The notes beneath the pieces were generated by a model. It had not been told where the DNA came from. It saw only the letters and a program-made list of their open reading frames with translations, and ran no database searches. From assembly GCA_028817635.1 (NCBI GenBank), contig JAPPPH010000297.1, positions 1-7,318 of the forward strand: a DNA stretch of 7,318 nucleotides, read 5' to 3'. The position numbers and the translations under genes were made by a program. This DNA comes from Verrucomicrobiales bacterium. GTDB taxonomy: Bacteria > Verrucomicrobiota > Verrucomicrobiia > Limisphaerales > UBA1096. Shown here one piece after another: positions 1 to 5,850 of this stretch (the first letter of the stretch is position 1; each line of letters begins with the position of its first letter).

Positions 1-1883
1 GCGTTGAAGGTCATCATCGTGGGTGGCGGCAGGGTGCGGCGCCAGTAGGTGTACATGCCGCGGCGGTAAAGTTTGTCGCCCTTGTCCTGTTTGTATGCGG
101 CGTTGGAGATGCTCTTCCAAATGCCCGGCGGCATGTACGGCTTGACCGAGGGGCCGCCGATTTTCCCGACGATCAGGTTGCTGGTGAAAAGTGCCGTGTC
201 GCGGATGGCGTAGGGCGTGAGCCGCTTGCGCGGGCCGCGAGCGAGCAGTCGGTTTTCCGGGTCACGCTCAAGCCGGCGGGCACTGGATTGCCGGTAGGTC
301 GCGCTGGTGACGATGAGCTTGTGCATCGCTTTCACGTTCCAGTCGCGACGGACAAACTCGGTCGCAAGCCAGTCGAGCAACGCCGGGTGGCTGGGGTGCT
401 CGCCCTGTACCCCGAAATTTTCACTCGTCTTCACCAACCCCAAGCCGAAGTGATGCTGCCACTTGCGGTTCACGGTGACGCGTGCGGTGAGCGGGTTTTT
501 TGGATCCATCAACCAACGGGCCAATCCGGTACGATTGCTTGGCCAGTTTTTATTCCATGTACCAAGCACCGGCGGGGTGGCCGGGTGAAGCTGCTCCGAC
601 TTGTCCGGTTGATCGTACTGGCCACGGTTGAGCACGAACGTGGGGCGCGGCTTGGCCAGTTCGTGCATCACCATCACGGTCTCGGGCGAACCGGGTTGCG
701 GCCTTGGCACGGAGGTTTGCACGACCTTGATTTTCATCGGCTCCGGCTCGACAAACTTGGCTTCGTCTCCGCTCAGGTTCGGCCAGTTTTTTGGCACCGG
801 GATGAACGGCGGACTGTTGCCGTTGTTCGGGCCAAGGCCGGCCTCGTCAATGCCGTTGAAGAAAGCGAACAGTCGGTAAAAATCCTTTTGCGCGATCGGG
901 TCATATTTGTGGTCGTGACAGCGCGCGCAATTCAGCGTGAGGCCGAGAAACATCGTGCCCATCGTTTCCACGCGGTCGGCGACGTATTCGACAATCCACT
1001 CGTCCGGGATCGAGCCGCCCTCGGAGTTGATGCGATGGTTGCGATTGAAGCCGGTGGCGACCTGCGTGAAAAAATTCCGATCTGGCAACAAGTCGCCGGC
1101 CATCTGCTCGGTGACAAAACGGTCGAACGGCATGTTGTCGTTGAACGCCCGGATGACCCAGTCGCGCCAAACCCACATGTAGCGCAGGCGGTCGTTTTGG
1201 TAGCCGTCGGTGTCGGCGTAGCGGGAGGCCTCCAGCCAGCCAAGTGCCATGTGCTCGCCGTACCGTGGCGAATCGAGCAGGCGATCGACCGCCCGTTCGT
1301 AGGCGTGCGGCGACGTGTCGGCAAGGAAGGCGTCGAGAGCCTCGACCGTTGGCGGCAGTCCGGTGAGGTCGAAAGACACCCGCCGCAGCAGGGTCGCCTT
1401 GTCGGCTTCCGGCGCAGGCGCGAGTTGTTCGTTTTCAAGCTTGGCCAGAACGAAGTGGTCGATGCCATTCCTTGGCCAAGCGGAGTTGTTCACCTTGGCC
1501 AAGCGCGGCCGCTTGGGTGGCACGAATGCCCAGTGCCGGTCATCGCTTGGCCAAGCGGCCCCGCCCCGAAGCCATTGCGCGAGCTTGGCCCGTTGCTTGT
1601 CGGTCAGCGTTCGGTTGGATTCGGGTGGCGGCATGCGCTCGTCCGGGTCGGTCGTGGTCAGGCGGCGGAACATCTCGCCGTCGGTCAGCACACCTGCTCT
1701 GTGCGCCGCTGAACGATCGTCCAGCCGCAGGCCGGCCTTGCGCGCCTTGGCATCTGGGCCGTGGCAGTTGTAACAGGCGTCGGAGAGCAGCGGCCGGATG
1801 TCGCGTGCAAAGTCCAACGGAGCCGCTGTTGGGGACAGCAGCCCGGCGAACAGGCACACGATTGTTGCTCGGAAACCGGTCAT
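1..1883 (-). CDS. Exported c-type-heme protein with PSCyt1, DUF1549 and DUF1553 domains (C-terminus beyond window)
   Basis: My own reverse-strand reading gives one unbroken frame of 627 codons from the ATG at 1883 to the window edge, with no stop. Residues 1-21 look like a Sec signal peptide (basic start, hydrophobic VCLFAGLL, then PTAA). CYNCH at 37-41 is a heme-c motif of the planctomycete cytochrome (PSCyt1) type. DUF1549 spans about 136-343 and includes the family signature CARCHDHKYDP at 319-329, a second CxxCH. DUF1553 starts near 440 and carries MYTYWRRTLPPPTMM at 610-624; its end is missing. These proteins are typical of Planctomycetota and Verrucomicrobiota. They are predicted to be periplasmic or surface redox proteins, and their substrate is not established. 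In this family the next gene downstream (left of the window) is often a Tat-exported DUF1501 protein. Several copies of the iterated palindrome lie inside the gene, coding AWPS, LAKV and AWPR. No Shine-Dalgarno is visible. The start is chosen because it gives the signal peptide. Confidence 0.93.
   Translation of the reverse strand, partial: MTGFRATIVCLFAGLLSPTAAPLDFARDIRPLLSDACYNCHGPDAKARKAGLRLDDRSAAHRAGVLTDGEMFRRLTTTDPDERMPPPESNRTLTDKQRAKLAQWLRGGAAWPSDDRHWAFVPPKRPRLAKVNNSAWPRNGIDHFVLAKLENEQLAPAPEADKATLLRRVSFDLTGLPPTVEALDAFLADTSPHAYERAVDRLLDSPRYGEHMALGWLEASRYADTDGYQNDRLRYMWVWRDWVIRAFNDNMPFDRFVTEQMAGDLLPDRNFFTQVATGFNRNHRINSEGGSIPDEWIVEYVADRVETMGTMFLGLTLNCARCHDHKYDPIAQKDFYRLFAFFNGIDEAGLGPNNGNSPPFIPVPKNWPNLSGDEAKFVEPEPMKIKVVQTSVPRPQPGSPETVMVMHELAKPRPTFVLNRGQYDQPDKSEQLHPATPPVLGTWNKNWPSNRTGLARWLMDPKNPLTARVTVNRKWQHHFGLGLVKTSENFGVQGEHPSHPALLDWLATEFVRRDWNVKAMHKLIVTSATYRQSSARRLERDPENRLLARGPRKRLTPYAIRDTALFTSNLIVGKIGGPSVKPYMPPGIWKSISNAAYKQDKGDKLYRRGMYTYWRRTLPPPTMMTFN
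1471..1557. repeat. Cluster of three iterated palindromes inside the DUF1549/DUF1553 gene
   Basis: CTTGGCCAAG occurs at 1471-1480, 1494-1503 and 1546-1555. The third is extended to the full 14-bp CGCTTGGCCAAGCG (1544-1557). On the coding (minus) strand they read AWPR, LAKV and AWPS, two different codon phases within 90 bp. They lie in the linker between PSCyt1 and DUF1549. Confidence 0.9.
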
Positions 1884-1992
1884 CAAAATAAGGTGTGCAA
1901 AATTTAACCCTGCCGGTTGCCCCGTGCCAGCCTGCAGATTGGAGGCCCTGTTTTTGGTTGCGTCACGGCCATTCGACCGCAAACTTCCCGCG
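1884..1992. promoter_or_regulatory. Divergent intergenic region
   Basis: These 109 bp separate the two divergently read genes and so should hold the promoters of both. The middle (about 1884-1908) is locally AT-rich. I could not identify a convincing -35/-10 pair or operator on either strand. The call rests on gene geometry only. Confidence 0.35.
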
Positions 1993-2799
1993 ATGCTCCG
2001 GCCAAGGAAGAAGTACACGGTTTACGACCTGCAACAGCTCAAGGGAAAACGCTGCCTCACACACATTCACGTCAAGTCGCCCGAGGAGGCAGCGGCCGCA
2101 GCGGAGGCAGGCGTGGACCTGATGAGCTGCAGTTTCGATTCGCCGGAGGCGCAGGCACGCCTGCCGCAGATCGTGGCCGCGGCACCGGATAGTTTCATCT
2201 CCTGCGCCACGCCGCACGGCTTGGCCTCCGGCGAGGAGGCGATCCGAATCGCGTTCGCCGCACTGGAGATTGGCGCCAGCTCGGTCTACTGCTCTGCCAG
2301 CCCGAAGATCATCGAATCGATGGCCAACGAGCGGATTCCCGTGGTGGGGCATCTTGGGTTGGTGCCGCGTCATGTGACCTGGACGAACTATCGCGCGATC
2401 GGCAAGACCGCCGCCGAGGCTCGGGAGCTTTACCGGCAGATGAAGGAACTCGAGAGCGCCGGGGCATACGCCGCTGAGCTGGAGGTGGTGCCACATCAGT
2501 TGGCGAGTTTCCTGAGTTCGCAAACGCGGATGCTGCTAATGTCGCTTGGCTCGGGCAGCGGTTGCGACACGCAGTTCCTTTTTTCGTGCGACATCCTCGG
2601 CGACTACGACGAACGGCTGCCGCGCCACGCCAAGGCGTACCGGGATTTTCAGGCGGAGAAAAAGCGGCTGCAGCAGGAGCGGATCGGCGCTTTTCGCGAA
2701 TACATCGCCGACGTGGCGTCCGGCGAGTTCCCGGCCAAGGGTAACTTGATCGAGATGGACGAGGCCGTTTTTGAAAAAATTAGGAACGAACTGGGCTGA
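1993..2799 (+). CDS. PanB-like protein (ketopantoate hydroxymethyltransferase family, divergent active site)
   Basis: The 268-residue product matches the size and sequence layout of PanB, the cytosolic Mg-dependent TIM barrel that makes ketopantoate from 2-oxoisovalerate for pantothenate and CoA synthesis. Recognisable blocks are TVYDLQQLKGKR (9-20), AGVDL (39-43), GHLGLVP (119-125), the YRAIGKT equivalent of PanB YxVQGR (133-139), LESAGAYAAELEVVP (153-167), GSGSGCDTQFLF (186-197) and DILG (200-203). Aligned by eye to E. coli PanB, the metal ligand Asp45 is kept as D49 and the catalytic Glu181 as E164. The ligands corresponding to Asp84 and Glu114 appear to be T73 and S101, and Lys112 appears to be Y99. 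It may therefore be a paralogue with another reaction, so I give no gene symbol. The frame is open upstream to an ATG at 1798, but that extension lies antisense to the neighbouring gene and has no PanB-like sequence. The ATG at 1993 fits the family length. The stop codon overlaps the first two bases of the 121-bp repeat. Confidence 0.8.
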   Translation: MLRPRKKYTVYDLQQLKGKRCLTHIHVKSPEEAAAAAEAGVDLMSCSFDSPEAQARLPQIVAAAPDSFISCATPHGLASGEEAIRIAFAALEIGASSVYCSASPKIIESMANERIPVVGHLGLVPRHVTWTNYRAIGKTAAEARELYRQMKELESAGAYAAELEVVPHQLASFLSSQTRMLLMSLGSGSGCDTQFLFSCDILGDYDERLPRHAKAYRDFQAEKKRLQQERIGAFREYIADVASGEFPAKGNLIEMDEAVFEKIRNELG

Positions 2800-2918
2800 C
2801 CACGGAAGGCACGGAATACACGGAAATGGAATTTGGATTTAACATAGCGATTACCCGGAGGATTTTCCTTCCGTGTATTCTGTGTATTCCGTGGTCCCTC
2901 CCAGCGCTTGGCCAAGCG
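2798..2918 (+). repeat. 121-bp hairpin repeat, copy 1
   Basis: The left arm (2798-2825) is GACCACGGAA followed by two further CACGGAA units, giving three units at 9-bp spacing. The right arm (2869-2896) is its reverse complement except at 3 of 28 positions. A 43-bp loop (2826-2868) lies between, and a 14-bp perfect palindrome closes the element (2905-2918). It matches copy 2 at 115 of 121 positions with no gaps. Its GA start is the last two bases of the PanB-like gene's TGA stop. On the minus strand the left arm reads FRVFRAFRG, a string I recall from spurious hypothetical proteins in PVC genomes, which suggests a widely dispersed family. Confidence 0.93.
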
Positions 2919-2927
2919 CCGAACTGA
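2826..2927 (+). other. 33-codon open frame inside repeat copy 1
   Basis: This frame starts at the same repeat ATG that opens the PSD gene in copy 2. It reads a basic-plus-hydrophobic stretch (ITRRIFLPCILCIPWS, then LPALGQA) and ends at a TGA just after the palindrome. It is homologous to the N-terminus of the PSD protein. It is probably not a functional gene, but it shows that the repeat carries a signal-peptide-like frame. If translated, it would end 33 bp before the GxxExxY start. Confidence 0.3.
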
Positions 2928-2960
2928 TCGGCCAGTTAGATTGAGATTTGAAGCAGCAAG

Positions 2961-3338
2961 ATGAGTAAACTGATTTACGAACAGGAATCATTTCAAATTC
3001 GGGGTGCCTGTTTTGAAGTTTATCGCGAGAAAGGTGCTGGCTTTTTGGAGAGTGTTTATCAGGAGTGTTTGGAGTTGGAGATGAGGCAAGAGGATATTCC
3101 TTTTGTGTCACAACCAAAATTGGAGTTGGACTACAAAGGGCAAAAATTGAAGTCAGAATTTCAACCGGACATGATTTGTTTTGGGAAGATTATTTTGGAG
3201 TTAAAGGCAATTCGTGAACTGACCGATGAACATCGGTCACAAGTGCATAACTATTTGCGTGCGACCGGTCATCGATTGGGAATGTTGGTAAATTTCGGAC
3301 ACCAGCCGAAAGTCGAGATTGAACGGATCGCAAAATAA
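2961..3338 (+). CDS. GxxExxY-family protein, PD-(D/E)XK nuclease fold
   Basis: The 125-residue product is a full-length member of the GxxExxY family. The naming motif is G27-x-x-E30-x-x-Y33 (GFLESVY), preceded by the family's GACFEVYREKGAG segment. The nuclease-like core follows: P69-D70, then E80-L-K82 (ILELKA), then H91-x-x-Q94-x-x-x-Y98-L99, then LVNFG. These correspond to the acidic, ExK and Gln motifs of the PD-(D/E)XK superfamily and look intact, so DNA cleavage activity is plausible. The family's biological role is not established. There is no signal peptide or membrane segment, so the protein should be cytosolic. GC is about 43% over 3001-3300 against roughly 60% in neighbouring genes, which suggests a different origin. 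The gene lies between two near-identical 121-bp hairpin repeats. No strong ribosome-binding site is seen, and the start matches the usual family N-terminus. Confidence 0.92.
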   Translation: MSKLIYEQESFQIRGACFEVYREKGAGFLESVYQECLELEMRQEDIPFVSQPKLELDYKGQKLKSEFQPDMICFGKIILELKAIRELTDEHRSQVHNYLRATGHRLGMLVNFGHQPKVEIERIAK

Positions 3339-3339
3339 A

Positions 3340-3460
3340 GACCACGGAAGGCACGGAATACACGGAAATGGAATTTGGAATTGAAACAGCGATTACCCGG
3401 AGGATTTTTCTTCCGTGTATTCTGTGTATTCCGTGGTCCTTCCCAGCGCTTGGCCAAGCG
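3340..3460 (+). repeat. 121-bp hairpin repeat, copy 2
   Basis: This is a direct repeat of copy 1, of the same length and with 6 substitutions: four in the loop, one at the loop's last base and one between the right arm and the palindrome. The arms are 3340-3367 and 3411-3438, the loop is 3368-3410, and the terminal palindrome is CGCTTGGCCAAGCG at 3447-3460. It starts one base after the GxxExxY stop codon. The loop's first codon is the ATG of the PSD gene, so the right half of this copy is coding sequence. A GGAGG at 3399-3403 lies in the loop but is not positioned before a usable start. Confidence 0.93.
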
Positions 3461-5842
3461 GAAGCGTTGCCGGACTTTGAGCGCGAGGTGAAGCCGGTCT
3501 TGGCCAAGCGCTGTTACGGCTGTCATGGCGCTGAAAAGCAGAAAGGGAAGCTGCGCCTTGACACCATGTCGACTGACCTGCTGAAGGATCCGAGGTCGGC
3601 GGAACGATGGCACGAGGTTCGAGCAGTCATCAATCTTGGCGAGATGCCGCCCGAGGACGAACCCAAGCTGACCGCGGAGGAGCGCCGAGTGATCCTTGAC
3701 TGGCTGAATCCAACGATTGAGCGTGCGGTCAAGTTGCGCCAAAGCAAGGGCGGCCGCGTGGTGGTACGCCGGTTGAACCGCAACGAATACCAGAACACGT
3801 TAAGTGATCTGCTTGGGGTGCAGCTGGATTACACGCGGGATTTCCCGCCGGACGGTGTTTCGCCGGACGGCATGTTGAATAACGGCAGCTCGCTGCAGAT
3901 GAGTGATATTCAGCTGGAGTTTTACATGGCGGCTGCCCGTGCTGCGTTGGATCGGGTAATCGTTACGGAGCAGGAGCCGAAAGTGTTCCGGCATCGATTT
4001 ACGAAAAGCACGGACGGCGGGTTCCCGGACGGTGTGCAGGGAGCGAATGATCTTGGTCGTCACCGGCAGTTCATCGTTCGCATGAAAAACGATTATCCGG
4101 AGCAGGGCGCGTTTCGAATTAGAACCGCCGTGCGTGTCGAGTTGCCGGAGAAAAAAGGGCCTGTGCCGAGGCTGCGCGTGCGCGTGGGGTATCGGCCGGA
4201 CACGTTGGTCGACATGGGGACATTGGCCGAACTCGATCTGCACGAGGGTGGTGAGCATGAACTGGAGTTTGTCGGCCGCATTGAAAATTTCCCGTTACCG
4301 GTGCGGGGGCAGGGCAAGTACCCCGGGTTGGTGGTGATGTTATCCAACGCCTACGATGAGTTTTCGCAGACCGGAAAAACGCAGCAACGGGAGATCACTG
4401 GCGAGGATGGTAAAAAGAAAAAAATCTGGGTGCATGGCGAGGACTATCCGCGGTTGCACGTGGAGTGGTTGGAGTTTGAGGGGCCTTTTTTTGACCAGTG
4501 GCCGCCGGAGGAACATCGGCGAATCCTGTTTCCATCGCACTTGCGCGAGACACGGGAGAAGGCCTATGTCCGCAAGGTGCTCAAGTCGTTTCTCTCCCGA
4601 GCATGGCGGCGGCCGGTGAGCCGCAAGGAGGTGCGTCGATACGCCGGCTTTTACCGGAAACTGCGTTCGGAGTTTCCCGATTTGGAAAGCGCCCTTCGGG
4701 AGACGCTGGTGATGGCGCTGGTCGCGCCGGATTTCCTGTATCTTCTCGAGCCGGCAGGAGGTGAATCTCGGCCGCTTACCGCTCACGAGTTGGCGTCGCG
4801 CCTCTCTTATTTTCTCTGGAACACCATGCCGGACGATGAACTTCGCACGCTGGCTGACAGTGGTGTACTTCTCAACGGGACAACCCTTTCGGCGCAGGTG
4901 GTTCGGATGGTGACCGACGAGCGGGCAAACCGGTTCATCGACACGTTTGTGGAGCAGTGGCTGGACATCGACGCCATGAATCGCGTCGAGGTGGACACCA
5001 AGGTGCACCCCGCGTTTGGCCGCAATAAACGGATCGACCACCTTCGCGAATTGATCCGCCGCGAGCCGGTCGAGTTTTTCGGGGAAATCCTCCGGCAAAA
5101 CCTCAGTGCGGAGAACTTCATCCGCTCCGACTTCGTGATGCTCAACGATGCGCTTGCGCGTCACTATCGTTTTGATGGTGTGCACGGTGGTGCATTCCGC
5201 CCTGTATCGACCAAGCTCCAGTCTCCCGAGGCCAAGGCCAAGCGAGGCGGTTTGCTGACGCAGTCCGCGATCCTGCTCGGGGCTTCGACCGGCGGTGATT
5301 CGCATATCATTAAGCGGGCGGTGTTCTTGCGTGAGCGGCTACTCGATGACCCGCCGGATCCGCCGCCACCGAACGTGCCCGAGTTGGAGACGACCGAACC
5401 CGGCTTGGCCAAGCTATCCATCCGCGAGCAGTTGAAGCATCACAACAACGATCCGGCCTGCTCTGACTGCCACCGGGGCATCGACGGCTGGGGGTTGGCA
5501 ATGGAGGAGTATGATGCGCTTGGCCAATGGCGCACCGAGATCACCCGTAAACTGCCGGATGGCAAGTTGATCAAGCTGCCGGTTGAGACCTTGGCCAAGC
5601 TGCCGGACGGCCGCGAGGTCGATGGAATGGAGGCGTTGAAGGAATATCTGATCACCGAGCGCCGCGAGCAGTTTGCCCGGGCGTTCGTGGTGAAACTGTT
5701 GACCTACGCGCTTGGCCGGTCGCTCGAGTTTTCCGACGAAAAACACATCGATGCATTGACCCGCCGCTTCACCGACGATAATCTCCGCGTTCAGTCTTTG
5801 GTTCAATCCATCGTGACAAGCGAGGTTTTCCGTACGAAATAA
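3368..5842 (+). CDS. Exported multi-domain PSD protein (PSCyt1-DUF1587-DUF1595-DUF1592-DUF1588-DUF1585)
   Basis: The 824-residue product shows the standard planctomycete domain order. A heme-c motif CYGCH is at 49-53, and DUF1587 lies at about 133-200 (RRLNRNEYQNTLSDLLG). DUF1595 is at about 395-465 (SRAWRRPVSRKEVRRY), DUF1592 at about 470-600 (ELASRLSYFLWNTMPDDEL) and DUF1588 at about 585-720. DUF1588 includes GGLLTQSAILL and a second heme-like motif, C698-SDC-H702, in ACSDCHRGID. DUF1585 is at about 750-822 (AFVVKLLTYALGRSLEF). It is predicted to be a periplasmic redox protein working with the adjacent DUF1552 partner; the substrate is unknown. The signal peptide (R11-R12, hydrophobic 13-25, cleavage after ALGQA31 or EA33) is encoded by the 121-bp repeat. 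No later ATG precedes the heme motif, so this start is the only one that yields an exported heme protein. The upstream DNA is the hairpin arm, with no clear Shine-Dalgarno. Confidence 0.93.
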   Translation: MEFGIETAITRRIFLPCILCIPWSFPALGQAEALPDFEREVKPVLAKRCYGCHGAEKQKGKLRLDTMSTDLLKDPRSAERWHEVRAVINLGEMPPEDEPKLTAEERRVILDWLNPTIERAVKLRQSKGGRVVVRRLNRNEYQNTLSDLLGVQLDYTRDFPPDGVSPDGMLNNGSSLQMSDIQLEFYMAAARAALDRVIVTEQEPKVFRHRFTKSTDGGFPDGVQGANDLGRHRQFIVRMKNDYPEQGAFRIRTAVRVELPEKKGPVPRLRVRVGYRPDTLVDMGTLAELDLHEGGEHELEFVGRIENFPLPVRGQGKYPGLVVMLSNAYDEFSQTGKTQQREITGEDGKKKKIWVHGEDYPRLHVEWLEFEGPFFDQWPPEEHRRILFPSHLRETREKAYVRKVLKSFLSRAWRRPVSRKEVRRYAGFYRKLRSEFPDLESALRETLVMALVAPDFLYLLEPAGGESRPLTAHELASRLSYFLWNTMPDDELRTLADSGVLLNGTTLSAQVVRMVTDERANRFIDTFVEQWLDIDAMNRVEVDTKVHPAFGRNKRIDHLRELIRREPVEFFGEILRQNLSAENFIRSDFVMLNDALARHYRFDGVHGGAFRPVSTKLQSPEAKAKRGGLLTQSAILLGASTGGDSHIIKRAVFLRERLLDDPPDPPPPNVPELETTEPGLAKLSIREQLKHHNNDPACSDCHRGIDGWGLAMEEYDALGQWRTEITRKLPDGKLIKLPVETLAKLPDGREVDGMEALKEYLITERREQFARAFVVKLLTYALGRSLEFSDEKHIDALTRRFTDDNLRVQSLVQSIVTSEVFRTK
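3499..3510. repeat. Iterated palindrome copy just before the PSD heme motif
   Basis: CTTGGCCAAGCG encodes LAKR immediately before the CYGCH heme motif. It is 38 bp downstream of the palindrome that ends repeat copy 2. Confidence 0.85.
5403..5414. repeat. Iterated palindrome copy in the PSD gene (DUF1588)
   Basis: This is a 12-bp palindrome, GCTTGGCCAAGC, read as GLAKL. Weaker variants lie nearby at 5516-5527 (GCGCTTGGCCAA, read ALGQ) and 5708-5717 (GCGCTTGGCC, read ALGR). Confidence 0.85.
5549..5620 (+). repeat. Three 24-bp tandem units inside the PSD gene
   Basis: The units begin at 5549, 5573 and 5597 with AA(A/G)CTGCCGG. They encode KLPDGKLI, KLPVETLA and KLPDGREV between the DUF1588 and DUF1585 regions. 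The end of unit 2 and start of unit 3 together form a CTTGGCCAAG site. Related proteins usually show a single LPDG-type loop at this point (from memory), so this looks like a local slippage expansion. Confidence 0.55.
5590..5599. repeat. Iterated palindrome copy in the PSD gene (tandem 24-bp region)
   Basis: An exact CTTGGCCAAG, read as TLAKL, sits across the junction of the second and third 24-bp tandem units. Confidence 0.8.
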
Positions 5843-5850
5843 AAAAGCTC

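Larger units (their letters stand above)
2798..3460 (+). mobile_element. Putative repeat-flanked GxxExxY cassette
   Basis: This composite unit is a 121-bp hairpin repeat (2798-2918), a 42-bp spacer, the GxxExxY gene (2961-3338), then a second 121-bp direct repeat (3340-3460). The gene is clearly AT-richer than its surroundings, and both repeats begin within a few bases of an upstream stop codon. Removing one repeat plus the gene (2798-3339) would leave a single repeat between the PanB-like and PSD genes. That the unit moves or duplicates is inferred from its architecture. I see no separate target-site duplication or known transposase. Confidence 0.45.

Noticed and set aside
288..1712. Open frame of 474 codons on the plus strand
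   Set aside because: It lies antisense to the DUF1549/DUF1553 gene, whose minus-strand translation carries all the family motifs. The plus frame has no recognisable domain and is open because of the GC-rich codon pattern.
1861..1900. Sigma-70-like promoter boxes (TTGCTC near 1865 with an AATAAG)
   Set aside because: The match is weak and the spacing is not convincing, so only the intergenic region is reported.
1798..1992. Upstream extension of the PanB-like gene to an ATG at 1798
   Set aside because: The extra 65 codons overlap the start of the divergent gene and have no PanB similarity. The 1993 start gives the normal family length.
2649..3117. Minus-strand frames across repeat copy 1 (reading FRVFRAFRG and TEYTEYTEG)
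   Set aside because: They are translations of the hairpin arms joined to antisense sequence of neighbouring genes. The repetitive peptides are a by-product of the 9-bp units.
3399..3403. GGAGG in the repeat loop as the true ribosome-binding site of the PSD gene
   Set aside because: No ATG, GTG or TTG lies in frame at a suitable distance downstream before the heme motif. A later start would also remove the signal peptide.
2798..3460. CRISPR array
   Set aside because: There are only two long repeats, separated by a whole gene, with no regular short spacers and no cas genes.
3190..3742. Minus-strand frames across repeat copy 2
   Set aside because: They are antisense to the GxxExxY and PSD genes and explained by the repeat, with no domain of their own.
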